From assembly GCA_041660815.1 (NCBI GenBank), contig JBAZVN010000002.1, positions 1 to 64,000 of the forward strand: 64,000 nucleotides of DNA, read 5' to 3'. Shown here one piece after another: positions 16,957-25,991 of the stretch (the stretch's first letter is position 1; every line of letters starts with the position of its first letter). Made by a program: the position numbers and the translations under genes. The notes under the pieces were generated by a model, which saw only the letters and a program-made list of their open reading frames with translations, had not been told where the DNA came from and made no database searches. The DNA comes from PALSA-1006 sp041660815 (GTDB taxonomy: Bacteria > Pseudomonadota > Gammaproteobacteria > Burkholderiales > Gallionellaceae).

Positions 16957-18447
16957 GTGCCAGTGCAGCACCAGCCGATTCTTGCCGCCGTTGACCTGGG
17001 ATCAAACAGTTTTCGACTGCAAATTGCCCGCGTAGAAAATGAACAAATATATATGCTGGATGGCCTGCGCGAACCGGTGCGTCTGGCGGCGGGCCTGACT
17101 GAAAATAAACTCCTCGATAAAGAATCCCAACTGCGTGCCTTAGCGTGCCTGCAACGCTTTGGTGAACGTCTGCGCGGTTTACCCGCCGAAGCAGTGCGTG
17201 CAGTGGGGACGAACTCGCTGCGCGTGGCTAAAAATGCGGCAGATTTTTTACCGCAAGCTGAGGCTGCTTTGGGTTTTCCCATTGAGGTAATCGCGGGGCG
17301 TGAGGAGGCCCGATTAATTTATTTGGGTGTTGCGCATGCTTTGCCGCAATCGGACGGTAAACGTTTGGTGATGGATATTGGCGGCGGTTCAACCGAATTT
17401 ATTATCGGCAAAGGACTTGATCCGCTTAAGTTGGAAAGTCTATATATGGGATGCGTGAGCTTTAGCCTGCGCTTTTTTCCGGATGGCAAAGTCACCAAAC
17501 ATAATCTCAAGCAGGCCGAGTTGGCCGCGCGTAATGAATTGCAAACAATCGTTAGTGCTTACAAACATACCGGGTGGAATTTGGCTTTGGGTTCTTCCGG
17601 CAGTGCACGGGTTTTGTGCGATATTCTGGAACAAAACGGATACAGCGAAGCGGGCATTACGCTTGCAGGTTTGGAGAAATTGCGCACTGAAATGATCCGG
17701 GTGGGTGACGTTCGCCGACTCGAATTACAGGGGCTGAAGGCAGATCGTATACCGGTGTTGCCCGGCGGCTTTGCTATTATGGTTGCGGCGCTAAGTGAAT
17801 TGGGTATTGAGCAAATGCTTCCCGCACTGGGCGCTTTGCGTGAAGGTGTATTGTATGATCTGCTCGGGCGCTTCCATAACCACGATATGCGCGAAGTCAC
17901 CGTGCAGCAATTTATGCGGCGTTATCATGTGGATATTCGCCAAGCGGAGCGGGTAACTCAATTGGCGGCAACATTGGCAGAACAATTTTTTGCTGCGCGG
18001 CCCAATGAAGAGGCACTGCGCTTTTTGTGCTGGTCAGCTCGCTTGCACGAAATCGGCATTAGCGTGGCACATAGCGGATTTCACAAGCATACGTCTTATA
18101 TATTGAAAAATGCCGACATGCCCGGTTTTTCCAAAAAAGAACAAGATCGTTTAAGTTTGTTAACACTGGCACAGCGCGGCAATTTGGACAAAATGCGCGG
18201 GCAACTTTTTTCTGCGTTTTCCGCTGCAGATATTGCACTGGTGATGGCGCTGCGTTTAGCTACTTTGTTTTATCGCAATCGCAGTGCAGTGAAGTTACCT
18301 TCCATGCAAGGCTATATGAATGGCAATAAATTTCAACTAGTTTTGCAAGCCGATTGGCGTGCAAAAAATCCGCTTACTGATACTGCCTTGCAAGAAGAAG
18401 CCAAACAATGGCGCGATTGGGGTGTGATTTTGCAACTAACTGAATAA
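16957..18447 (+). CDS. ppx: Exopolyphosphatase (Ppx/GppA family)
   Basis: A 496-residue enzyme of the Ppx/GppA family, which releases phosphate from polyphosphate or hydrolyses pppGpp. The actin-like ATPase fold signatures are AAVDLGSNSFRLQIARV (about residues 9-25) and the glycine-rich MDIGGGSTEF. Length matches the two-domain form with a C-terminal HD-like helical domain (about 315-496). Start is GTG at 16957, immediately after the phoU stop, with the sequence GAGG overlapping the phoU end; the second GTG at 16963 is an alternative. The phoU coupling favours a polyphosphate role. I cannot exclude pppGpp activity. Confidence 0.9.
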   Translation: MPVQHQPILAAVDLGSNSFRLQIARVENEQIYMLDGLREPVRLAAGLTENKLLDKESQLRALACLQRFGERLRGLPAEAVRAVGTNSLRVAKNAADFLPQAEAALGFPIEVIAGREEARLIYLGVAHALPQSDGKRLVMDIGGGSTEFIIGKGLDPLKLESLYMGCVSFSLRFFPDGKVTKHNLKQAELAARNELQTIVSAYKHTGWNLALGSSGSARVLCDILEQNGYSEAGITLAGLEKLRTEMIRVGDVRRLELQGLKADRIPVLPGGFAIMVAALSELGIEQMLPALGALREGVLYDLLGRFHNHDMREVTVQQFMRRYHVDIRQAERVTQLAATLAEQFFAARPNEEALRFLCWSARLHEIGISVAHSGFHKHTSYILKNADMPGFSKKEQDRLSLLTLAQRGNLDKMRGQLFSAFSAADIALVMALRLATLFYRNRSAVKLPSMQGYMNGNKFQLVLQADWRAKNPLTDTALQEEAKQWRDWGVILQLTE

Positions 18448-18621
18448 TAAAGAATAAATTTTTTGGTTGTATAATAGTACTCAATTATCTGTCTTAAAGC
18501 CGGGCTTTTATCAGTCAGATTATTGCTTCCCGTCAAATTATTCTCCACATCAATATTCCGGATAAATTAAAATGCGAACAAGTTGGCGTTTGTCGAACTA
18601 TAAAAATATCCGGGAGTGAAT

Positions 18622-19497
18622 ATGTACTCAAATAATTCTTCGGTGAATTTAATCGAAGCTATTCATCATCTTGATACACTACCTGCAATGCCGGTCATCG
18701 CGCAAAAAATTCTCGCCCTGAATCTGGAGAGTGACGAGGGTGAGCGCGCCATGCTTAAACTCATCGAAAAAGACCCGCAGATTGCTGCCAAAATAATCGG
18801 CTTGGCTAATACACCGCTATTCGGTGCCGCAAAACGTATTTCTTCAGTATCCGATGCTTCCATGCTGCTGGGTATCACACGGGTGAAGTCTGTAACAATG
18901 GGTATCGCCGTAATGTCTTCGCTGATTAGGAAACCAGCTGGAAGGCTGGATGTACAAGGATTATGGCTACACAGCTTGGCGATTGCCTTAGCCATGCGCA
19001 CGATAGCGCATGCCATGCCGCGCAATATGCGCCCATTGGATGATGAGATATTTTTGGCCGGATTGCTGCACGATATTGGCTTTATGGTGTTAAATCATCT
19101 GGATCAAAAACGCAGTGACGAGCTGCAACTTATGCTTGCCACGGATAAAGTGCATTCCTCCACAGAAATTGAAAACAATTTGTTGGAGCTAAATCATTGC
19201 GAACTGGGGGCAGAATTGGCTCACTTCTGGGAGCTTCCTGAGCAGATTGTTGCCGTGCTACGCTATCACCATGATCCGGAAAAAGTCCAAGCAGAAGTGG
19301 GGCAGCCTTTGGTAAGAATGGTTAACATTGCCGAAAAAACGTTAACTGCTTTTGGCATAGCAGAACACGAGGGCGCGGAAATATCGGCCGACGAATGGCA
19401 ATCAATCGGGATTGCTGCCGATAAGGCGCAGGAAATAATACAAAAAATTAAAGAACAAGCCGAAGAGACGAAATTGGCCGCCGGAAATTTTCCTTAA
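18622..19497 (+). CDS. HDOD domain signalling protein
   Basis: A 291-residue protein almost entirely made of an HDOD domain, a catalytically doubtful relative of HD hydrolases found in bacterial signalling and motility control. The signature region is LDTLPAMPVIAQKILALN near the N-terminus, IEKDPQIAAKIIGLAN, and LAGLLHDIGFMVLN where only the HD pair remains. Start is ATG 18622, because CGGGAG at 18611-18616 is its ribosome-binding site; the GTG at 18616 overlaps that site and is unlikely. It ends in a four-base convergent overlap with the CZB protein gene. Its target is unknown. Confidence 0.88.
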   Translation: MYSNNSSVNLIEAIHHLDTLPAMPVIAQKILALNLESDEGERAMLKLIEKDPQIAAKIIGLANTPLFGAAKRISSVSDASMLLGITRVKSVTMGIAVMSSLIRKPAGRLDVQGLWLHSLAIALAMRTIAHAMPRNMRPLDDEIFLAGLLHDIGFMVLNHLDQKRSDELQLMLATDKVHSSTEIENNLLELNHCELGAELAHFWELPEQIVAVLRYHHDPEKVQAEVGQPLVRMVNIAEKTLTAFGIAEHEGAEISADEWQSIGIAADKAQEIIQKIKEQAEETKLAAGNFP

Positions 19498-19949
19498 TAA
19501 TCAATTGGATATAGATTTGCCTGGAGCTTGGCGGGTAATCGATGCAAGTCTGACAGTACTTCATTCATTTCATTAATTGCAATCAGTATGCGACGCGTTG
19601 CTTGTGAAAATTCATTTTTTAGCAGGGCAATGGCTTCATCCTGATGGCCTTCAAGAAGGCAAGTTAGCATTAGTCCGGCATAAAAATGAAAATCATTATG
19701 GCCATTTTCCAGGAGTTGAAATGCGGAAAGATGGGCATATTTTTGTTTGCCAACCCCAGTGAGCCACAGCCCAAGATCACAACAATTGTTGATTCTTGCA
19801 AAATTCGGCGACCAAGTTTCAACTGCATTTCCTTCAATGTGACTTTTTAAAAGATGGCGCCATTCAACGTGACTCATAGCCGCACTCACAAAATCAATAC
19901 CATCAAACAGAAATGCCATATCGCTTGATTTTTTTTGATTGACTGGCAT
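19494..19949 (-). CDS. Stand-alone chemoreceptor zinc-binding (CZB) domain protein
   Basis: A 151-residue protein that I assign to the CZB family from its ligand pattern: His27 (AAMSHVEW), Cys57 in C-D-L-G-L-W, and His84/His88 in NGHNDFH. In chemoreceptors and in the diguanylate cyclase DgcZ this 3His-1Cys site binds zinc and regulates the attached domain. Here no other domain is attached; the remaining 50 residues are helical. GGGGTGAAAG precedes the ATG. It is convergent with the HDOD gene and shares four bases with it. It probably acts as a small soluble zinc- or redox-responsive partner of a receptor or cyclase. Confidence 0.8.
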   Translation of the reverse strand: MPVNQKKSSDMAFLFDGIDFVSAAMSHVEWRHLLKSHIEGNAVETWSPNFARINNCCDLGLWLTGVGKQKYAHLSAFQLLENGHNDFHFYAGLMLTCLLEGHQDEAIALLKNEFSQATRRILIAINEMNEVLSDLHRLPAKLQANLYPIDY

Positions 19950-20118
19950 CTTTCACCCCGTACCAAGAAATATTCTAAGCGCTTATTTATAAGGTACTTA
20001 AACGATAAAAACAATATGCCAAAATATCTAGATAACTTTCAAACAGGAATATGCCTGCTTAAAAAAGATATAGATAGGCTAGTACAAATTAAGTGCTTCT
20101 CATAAGTCGGGATGGGCT

Positions 20119-20127
20119 TGTTATAAT
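20119..20127 (+). promoter_or_regulatory. Extended -10 promoter for dacC
   Basis: TGTTATAAT is a perfect extended -10 element (TGnTATAAT) 28 bases before the dacC start. No recognisable -35 hexamer is present, which is consistent with an extended -10 promoter. Confidence 0.55.
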
Positions 20128-20154
20128 GAATTATCAATTAATGAGAGCGATATC

Positions 20155-21282
20155 ATGAAATTTATCTTTAGCTTTTTGATGATGTTTTTGCCTGCAATTT
20201 CTTTGGCAATGAATTCGGCACCAGAGTTGGCGGCCAAATCGTATGTGTTATACGACTACAGTAGCAATCAAATTTTACTCAGTAAAAATGGTCACGAACG
20301 TTTTCAGCCCGCTTCGCTAACAAAACTGATGACAGCCTATGTCACCTTTTCAGCTATTAGGCAGGGTAAATTATCTATTAATCAGGAGGTTATACCGTCA
20401 GCCAATGTATTGCGAACACAGGATGAAGAATCGCGGATGTTTTTGGAACCGAATAAACCGGTAAAAGTTGATGATCTGCTACGTGGTTTAATCATTCAAT
20501 CGGGAAATGATGCAGCGCGGGTTTTGGCGGAAACGGTTGCCAATCATGAATTAGCTTTTGCCACTGATTTGATGAATAAAGAAGCACAGCGTTTAGGTAT
20601 GAAGAACACTCACTTTGTTAACTCTACCGGATTGCCGGAAGATCAACATTACAGTAGTGCTTATGATTTGGCCTTACTTGCAGCCGCAATCGTGCGAGAT
20701 TTTCCAGAGTTTTATCAAATATATTCGATGCGTGAATTTCAGTACAACAAAATTAAGCAGTTTAATCGCAATCAACTGTTATGGTTAGATCCCTTTGTTG
20801 ATGGAATGAAAACTGGACATACCGAAGCGGCAGGTTTTTGTTTAGTGGCTTCTGCCAAAAGAGATCAGCATCGCTTAATTTCTGTTGTGATGGGGACTGC
20901 GACTGAAAGTTTGCGAACCAGCGAAAGTCAGCGCTTGCTCAATTTTGGCTTCCAAGAATTTGAATTGCTGCAGTTATACAAAAAAAATCAGATGGTCACT
21001 TCCTTGCGTACTTGGAAGGGCACGGAACGCGAGGTGGGTATCGGCTTCCGAAACGACGTATTTATTACTATTCCCAGAGGCCAGCGCCAGCTACTTAAAG
21101 CTGCGGTAGAAACCTATCAGCCGGTAATAGCGCCGATTGAAAAAAACCAGAAAATTGGGCAGTTAAAAATTAAACTAAATGAAAAGCCGTATATTGAGTA
21201 TCCTTTATTTGCGTTGGATAACGTACCCGTAGCGAATGTGTTTTCTCGCGGAGTTGATACCATCAGATTGTTGTTTAGATAG
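20155..21282 (+). CDS. dacC: D-alanyl-D-alanine carboxypeptidase (PBP5/6 type)
   Basis: A 375-residue penicillin-binding protein that trims the terminal D-alanine from peptidoglycan side chains. A Sec signal covers residues 1-19 (FIFSFLMMFLPAISLAM). The three active-site motifs are SLTK at 54-57, SGN at 116-118 and KTG at 219-221. The C-terminal 110 residues form the PBP5-type domain and end with a weakly amphipathic anchor region (VFSRGVDTIRLLF). Acts in the periplasm at the membrane. It is followed closely by the D-amino-acid aminotransferase gene, and both concern D-amino acids. The dacC/dacA naming is by family only. Confidence 0.94.
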   Translation: MKFIFSFLMMFLPAISLAMNSAPELAAKSYVLYDYSSNQILLSKNGHERFQPASLTKLMTAYVTFSAIRQGKLSINQEVIPSANVLRTQDEESRMFLEPNKPVKVDDLLRGLIIQSGNDAARVLAETVANHELAFATDLMNKEAQRLGMKNTHFVNSTGLPEDQHYSSAYDLALLAAAIVRDFPEFYQIYSMREFQYNKIKQFNRNQLLWLDPFVDGMKTGHTEAAGFCLVASAKRDQHRLISVVMGTATESLRTSESQRLLNFGFQEFELLQLYKKNQMVTSLRTWKGTEREVGIGFRNDVFITIPRGQRQLLKAAVETYQPVIAPIEKNQKIGQLKIKLNEKPYIEYPLFALDNVPVANVFSRGVDTIRLLFR

Positions 21283-21309
21283 AATAAATTCATTGGCGGG
21301 GTGGCGAAT

Positions 21310-22164
21310 ATGGTAGTTTATTTGAATGGAGAGTTCTTACCTATTAGTGAAGCCAAAATTTCCGTGCTGGATAGAGGCTTTATTTTTGGAGACGGTGTTT
21401 ACGAAGTCATTCCGGTGTATTCCCGCCATGTGTTTCGTCTAGCCGAGCATTTGCGCCGTTTAAATCATAGTCTGGAAAGTATCCGGCTTGCTAATCCGCA
21501 CAGTGAGTCTGAGTGGACTAATATTATTAATGAACTGATAGCGCGTAATGATCCTGAAGACCAGTATTTGTATTTGCATATTACACGCGGAGTAGCAAAA
21601 CGAGACCATCCTTTTCCCAACCCGCCGGTGTTACCAACAGTTTTTGTGATGAGCAATTCCTTGAGTACCCCTGCAGTTGAATTGCTGCAAACCGGTATTG
21701 CTGCTATCACGGCGGCGGATAATCGCTGGTTACGCTGCGACATCAAGGCGATTTCTTTGTTACCCAACGTATTGCTCAGGCAGCAGGCAATTGATGCCGG
21801 TTGTGCTGAAACCGTCATGATTCGTGATAATGAATTTTTAACCGAGGGTTCGGCAAGTAATATCTTTGTGGTCAAAAATGGAGTGTTACTGGCACCGCCC
21901 AAAGATAATCTTATGTTGCCGGGAATCACCTATGATGTGCTTCTGGAATTAGCCGCAGCGAATAACATTCCCGTACAAATTCGAAAAATACTACTGAATG
22001 AGGTAGTTACGGCAGATGAGTTACTGCTTACTTCTTCGACCAAAGAAGTACTGGCGATCACACAACTGAATGGAAAGCCGGTGGGCGCCGGAAAACCTGG
22101 AGAGATGTTTGCGAGAATCTATGCCCTATATCAAAAATTTAAACGAGAAGTGATGCGGCCATGA
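21310..22164 (+). CDS. dat: D-amino-acid aminotransferase (class IV PLP)
   Basis: A 284-residue class IV aminotransferase, predicted to interconvert D-alanine/2-oxoglutarate and pyruvate/D-glutamate. The PLP lysine lies in CDIKAISLLPNVL, and the phosphate-binding EGSASNIFVVKNG and LLTSSTKEVLAI are family features. I prefer ATG 21310, which has GGGGTGG just upstream, over GTG 21301. It starts 27 bases after dacC and its stop overlaps the ybeD-type gene by four bases (ATGA). Close relatives include branched-chain aminotransferases and aminodeoxychorismate lyase, so the D-specificity is an inference strengthened by the dacC neighbour. Confidence 0.85.
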   Translation: MVVYLNGEFLPISEAKISVLDRGFIFGDGVYEVIPVYSRHVFRLAEHLRRLNHSLESIRLANPHSESEWTNIINELIARNDPEDQYLYLHITRGVAKRDHPFPNPPVLPTVFVMSNSLSTPAVELLQTGIAAITAADNRWLRCDIKAISLLPNVLLRQQAIDAGCAETVMIRDNEFLTEGSASNIFVVKNGVLLAPPKDNLMLPGITYDVLLELAAANNIPVQIRKILLNEVVTADELLLTSSTKEVLAITQLNGKPVGAGKPGEMFARIYALYQKFKREVMRP

Positions 22165-22427
22165 CCCTAGAACATAGTTTGATTGAATACCCCAGTGACT
22201 TTCCGATAAAAGTTTTCGGGCAATCCCAAGAAGGATTTTCGCGTGCCGTCATGGAAGTTATTTTGCGTCATGATCCGGATTTTCAGGCAGCTAGTATTAT
22301 CAGCAGAAACAGTAAAACTTCGCGTTACGTCAGCTTAACCTGCACGGTACGCGCCACATCGCGCGAACAGTTGGATGCTATCTATCAGGATTTATGCGAC
22401 AACCCGATGGTGGTGATGGCGCTGTGA
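22161..22427 (+). CDS. ybeD: DUF493/YbeD family protein
   Basis: An 88-residue protein with the ferredoxin-like fold of the YbeD family. The typical segments are IEYPSDFPIKVFGQS at residues 7-21, SRNSKTSRYVSLTCTVRATSREQLDAIY and the C-terminal DNPMVVMAL. In many proteobacteria ybeD sits next to lipB, as here, and it is thought to have a regulatory ACT-like role, but no molecular function is firmly established. It overlaps dat at its start (ATGA) and lipB at its end (GTGA), showing tight translational coupling. Confidence 0.92.
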   Translation: MTLEHSLIEYPSDFPIKVFGQSQEGFSRAVMEVILRHDPDFQAASIISRNSKTSRYVSLTCTVRATSREQLDAIYQDLCDNPMVVMAL

Positions 22428-23086
22428 AATCGGCAGAGTTGGAGAAACCACAGCACCTTCCTCCCGAGCTGAAATTCCTGGGACTGGTTGAATACCAAGC
22501 CACCTGGCGTGCTATGCAAGAATTTACCTCACAGCGCAGCGCTGAAACGCGCGATGAAATTTGGATACTGCAACATCCTCCCACATTTACCCAAGGGCAG
22601 GCCGGCAAACCGGAACATCTGCTCAATGCGCAGCAAATTCCGGTGGTGAAAATAGATCGCGGCGGTCAGATAACCTATCATGGCCCGGGTCAAATTGTGG
22701 TTTATTTATTATTGGATTTGCGCCGCTGGAAAATAAATGTGCGTGACTTGGTTCGGTTGATGGAGCAAGCCGTTATTAATATTTTGGCGGAACTAGATAT
22801 TTTGGCGCGGGGTAAAGTCGAGGCGCCAGGGGTGTACGTGGGGGAGGCGAAGATTGCCGCACTGGGTTTAAAAATCCGCAATGGATGCTGCTATCACGGT
22901 TTATCGCTGAATGCGGACATGGATTTAACGCCTTTTTCTTATATCAATCCCTGTGGCTATCAAGGCTTGCAAGTGACACAAATAATAGACCAGGTAAAAC
23001 AGCCGAATGCACTAATCGCGTCACAGGTAGTGGAACAGCGTCTCGCCCGTGAATTAACCCGGTTATTGCAGGCACATAATAACTGA
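22424..23086 (+). CDS. lipB: Lipoyl(octanoyl) transferase LipB
   Basis: A 220-residue enzyme that moves octanoate from acyl carrier protein to lipoyl domains of 2-oxoacid dehydrogenases and the glycine cleavage system. The signature RGGQITYHGPGQIVVYLLLD (about residues 75-94) is intact, as is KIAALGLKIRNGCCYHGLSLN with the catalytic lysine. The catalytic cysteine is in INPCGYQG. I place the start at GTG 22424, which overlaps the ybeD-type stop as GTGA. An in-frame ATG at 22394 would add ten residues deep inside ybeD. Unusually, lipA is separated from it by two genes on the opposite strand. Confidence 0.94.
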   Translation: MKSAELEKPQHLPPELKFLGLVEYQATWRAMQEFTSQRSAETRDEIWILQHPPTFTQGQAGKPEHLLNAQQIPVVKIDRGGQITYHGPGQIVVYLLLDLRRWKINVRDLVRLMEQAVINILAELDILARGKVEAPGVYVGEAKIAALGLKIRNGCCYHGLSLNADMDLTPFSYINPCGYQGLQVTQIIDQVKQPNALIASQVVEQRLARELTRLLQAHNN

Positions 23087-23089
23087 GCG

Positions 23090-23977
23090 CTAAAAAATAA
23101 TTTCTGCACCTTCGCGGGCCAAGCGAATATCGAGATCGCCCACTTTGCCTGCATGACGCGCCAAGGCAGCAGCAAATACTTTTTCCAGTTCATCATCACT
23201 GCGTGTAGGTTCGTGGTGCGTGCAATATAAAATTTTTACACCGGCGTCAACAGCCAGTTGAATACTACTATCAAAGGTTCCATGCCCCCAACCCTTTTTG
23301 GATGGATACTCTTCCAGTGTATAGGATGAATCGGCTACCAGTATATCCACGCCACGCATCGCTTTAACAATAGACCTTCGTTGTTCTTCGATGAGCCCCT
23401 GAACTTCTGCATAACCAGAATCTCCATCTTCGTAAATATTGTAGTGGGGCTCATGATCGCCGGTGAAAAATATAGATTTATTATTACAATCAATGCGATA
23501 TCCAAGATTAATAACAGGGTGGTTGAGAAGGATAGGGGTAATCTTAGCGCTACCCACTTCAATCTGGACATTGGGCATTAAAGCTACATAATCAATTTGC
23601 GATTTCATTTCTGCTTCGCGCACTGGAAAAAAACTATATTGCAGTTGAACACTAATTATTCGTTCCGGTCCCTCGCCTGAGATCGGGTCAAAAGCAGAAT
23701 ACAACTTAATGGTATTTCCCGGGATAAAAATCGGGATAAAAAAGGGCAGGCCTTGAATGTGATCCCAATGACTATGTGAATTGAAAATGTGAGCTTTAAC
23801 CGGTAGTTCTTTTAACAACGATTGTGCCAAGGGAAAAATACCGGTACCACCGTCCAGAATAATGAGGTCATTGTCATCCGAGCGAACCTCAAGGCAAGTG
23901 GTATTCCCGCCGTAACGCATGGTCTTTTCACCCGGGGAGGGAATTGAACCACGTACTCCCCAAAATTTTAATTTCAT
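23090..23977 (-). CDS. Metallo-beta-lactamase-fold hydrolase
   Basis: A 295-residue protein with an intact metal site: HSHWDH at residues 68-73 (HxHxDH), TGDHEPH later, and THHEP near residue 260. This suggests a di-zinc or di-iron hydrolase of the beta-CASP-free MBL group, of the type annotated as phosphoribosyl cyclic phosphodiesterase-like. It lacks any membrane segment or signal. It is 3 bases downstream of an HDOD gene on the same strand and overlooks the end of lipB with a 3-base gap. Such MBL proteins often sit with signalling domains, which fits a nucleotide-second-messenger role, but the substrate is unknown. Confidence 0.85.
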   Translation of the reverse strand: MKLKFWGVRGSIPSPGEKTMRYGGNTTCLEVRSDDNDLIILDGGTGIFPLAQSLLKELPVKAHIFNSHSHWDHIQGLPFFIPIFIPGNTIKLYSAFDPISGEGPERIISVQLQYSFFPVREAEMKSQIDYVALMPNVQIEVGSAKITPILLNHPVINLGYRIDCNNKSIFFTGDHEPHYNIYEDGDSGYAEVQGLIEEQRRSIVKAMRGVDILVADSSYTLEEYPSKKGWGHGTFDSSIQLAVDAGVKILYCTHHEPTRSDDELEKVFAAALARHAGKVGDLDIRLAREGAEIIF

Positions 23978-23980
23978 TCG

Positions 23981-24850
23981 TTAACTTCCTTTGCCCACCT
24001 GGGCAAAAACTTGTGCTTCACTGGAGAGCTGCGAGATATCGCCTAACCTGACGATCACATCTTGCAGTGAACCACCGAAAAATTCAAGCAAAGCAGGAGG
24101 AAAATCTTCAACAATACTATCTCCTGCATAACCCAGAGATAATTGCTTACTAATTTGGTTGGCGGCAAATAGACAATTCAGTACGGTGCTATCCGCATCA
24201 GTCACATTATGATGGTTACTGATATTGTTGGTCAGGCGTTTGGGAAATTGCCATCTTTCCACCAACATACCGCCCACTACCGTATGGTCGGTGCCGATCA
24301 TTTGTTGCTCTGCCAAATATAAAGGGATGCACTGCTCTTTGCTGAGTGCTAAAGCTTCCCTAAATTCAGCAGGCATAAATTGTGCGAACACCACCTTGCC
24401 AAAATCATGCAATAAACCGGCCAGATAGCAATCTGCCGGGTCGGTATCATCTTTGCTAAATTTCTGACACAAAATACGCGCAATGCTCGCGGTGGTAAGT
24501 GAGTGCAGCAAATATTGCTGCACATCAAATCCTGCTGCATTCTGTTGTGGTAAAGAGCCCATTGCGGCAAAAGACAGTGCCATGTTTTTGACGGTGTTGA
24601 GTCCCAAGTACACCACCGACTGATTGACCGAAGTGATCTCTTTTGGAAAACTGTAATACGCTGAATTGAGTAGGCGTAACAACTTCATTGTCATCACTGG
24701 GTCTTTTTCAATGACCATGACCAATTCTTTGGGTTGGCAATTGATATCGCGCGTTAACTCAAGAATGCGTTGCACACTCTTGGGGAATGCCGGCATTTTT
24801 TCAACTGCATTGGACAGTTTTTTAGTAAGCTCGGCGGAAGTTTCAATCAT
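23981..24850 (-). CDS. HDOD domain signalling protein (second copy)
   Basis: A 289-residue HDOD protein, similar in layout to the one at 18622 but not a close copy. The signatures are EKMPAFPKSVQRILELT, IEKDPVMTMKLLRLLNSAYY and YLAGLLHDFGKVVFAQF, where an HDxGK-like motif is almost complete. Like its relative it probably has a regulatory rather than enzymatic role. It is the upstream partner of the MBL-fold gene in a two-gene minus-strand unit inserted between lipB and lipA. The ATG lies at 24850; there is no strong ribosome-binding site. Confidence 0.88.
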   Translation of the reverse strand: MIETSAELTKKLSNAVEKMPAFPKSVQRILELTRDINCQPKELVMVIEKDPVMTMKLLRLLNSAYYSFPKEITSVNQSVVYLGLNTVKNMALSFAAMGSLPQQNAAGFDVQQYLLHSLTTASIARILCQKFSKDDTDPADCYLAGLLHDFGKVVFAQFMPAEFREALALSKEQCIPLYLAEQQMIGTDHTVVGGMLVERWQFPKRLTNNISNHHNVTDADSTVLNCLFAANQISKQLSLGYAGDSIVEDFPPALLEFFGGSLQDVIVRLGDISQLSSEAQVFAQVGKGS

Positions 24851-24987
24851 ATAATTTGCAGTGACGCATCAGCAGTAACATACAATGTAATTGTATTTGC
24901 GGGAAATACCCGTAAATTTACCTTAAAGTAAGCCTTTTGAATAATAAATTTTCAAAAAATTTTAATAAGTTAATACTGACGACCACC

Positions 24988-25920
24988 ATGACAGTTGAAA
25001 AACAAACCGGCTCAGCCAAAACGGCGCGCAACCCGATCAAAATTATTCCGCTACAAACACGTTTGCGCAAGCCCGAATGGATTCGCGTGAAATCAGGAAA
25101 TAGTCAAAATTATCATGATGTTAAGCGGCTATTGCGGGAAAATAAGTTGCATACCGTGTGTGAAGAAGCTTCCTGTCCCAACATTGGAGAATGTTTTGGC
25201 AAAGGAACTGCAACCTTTATGATCTTAGGTGATGTTTGCACCCGCCGTTGTCCTTTTTGTGATGTGGCGCACGGCAAACCACAGCCTCCTGATGTTAATG
25301 AGCCCGCCCAGCTTGCGCAATCTATCGGTTTACTCAAATTAAAGTATGTGGTGATTACCAGTGTTGATCGGGATGACCTGCGTGATGGTGGCGCGCAACA
25401 CTTTAGCGATTGCTTGACGGCAATACGCGCCAGTTCGCCACAAACTAAACTGGAAACGTTAGTACCGGATTTTCGCGGACGCTTGGAGATTGCCTTGGAG
25501 GCAATGGGGAAAAGCTTGCCGGATGTGCTGAATCACAATTTGGAAACGGTACCAAGATTGTACAGTTTGGCACGCCCCGGTGCCGATTATGCGCATTCAC
25601 TTAAGTTGCTGAAAGAATTTAAAGTGCGCTATCCGCAGGTGACTACTAAATCCGGTTTGATGCTGGGTTTGGGAGAAACGGATGATGAGGTGTTGCAAGT
25701 TTTGCGCGATTTACGTGCGCATAATGTTGAAATGTTGACTCTGGGACAATATTTACAACCTTCCGACGGGCATTTGCCGGTGTTGCGCTACGTCGAACCG
25801 GCAACCTTTAAAATGTTTGAACAAGCAGCGTTGAAAATGGGATTTTCACATGCCGCATGCGGTCCTATGGTGCGTTCAAGTTATTACGCGGATGAGCAGG
25901 CACACAGCGCCGGGGTATGA
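24988..25920 (+). CDS. lipA: Lipoyl synthase LipA
   Basis: A 310-residue radical-SAM enzyme that inserts sulfur at C6 and C8 of protein-bound octanoyl groups. Both iron-sulfur clusters are visible: the auxiliary cluster cysteines in CEEASCPNIGEC and the SAM cluster in CTRRCPFCD. The C-terminal CGPMVRSSYYADEQ is the usual end. I use ATG 24988 (MTVEKQTGS). An in-frame TTG at 24937 would add 17 residues. Neither has a clear ribosome-binding site. It acts after LipB in the same pathway, but is separated from it here by the minus-strand MBL-HDOD pair. Confidence 0.95.
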   Translation: MTVEKQTGSAKTARNPIKIIPLQTRLRKPEWIRVKSGNSQNYHDVKRLLRENKLHTVCEEASCPNIGECFGKGTATFMILGDVCTRRCPFCDVAHGKPQPPDVNEPAQLAQSIGLLKLKYVVITSVDRDDLRDGGAQHFSDCLTAIRASSPQTKLETLVPDFRGRLEIALEAMGKSLPDVLNHNLETVPRLYSLARPGADYAHSLKLLKEFKVRYPQVTTKSGLMLGLGETDDEVLQVLRDLRAHNVEMLTLGQYLQPSDGHLPVLRYVEPATFKMFEQAALKMGFSHAACGPMVRSSYYADEQAHSAGV

Positions 25921-25991
25921 GGCGTCCTTAAGCAGCGCGCAACCAGAAATGAAATATCTAACCCTTTATAATCAGCACACTATAAATTAGC

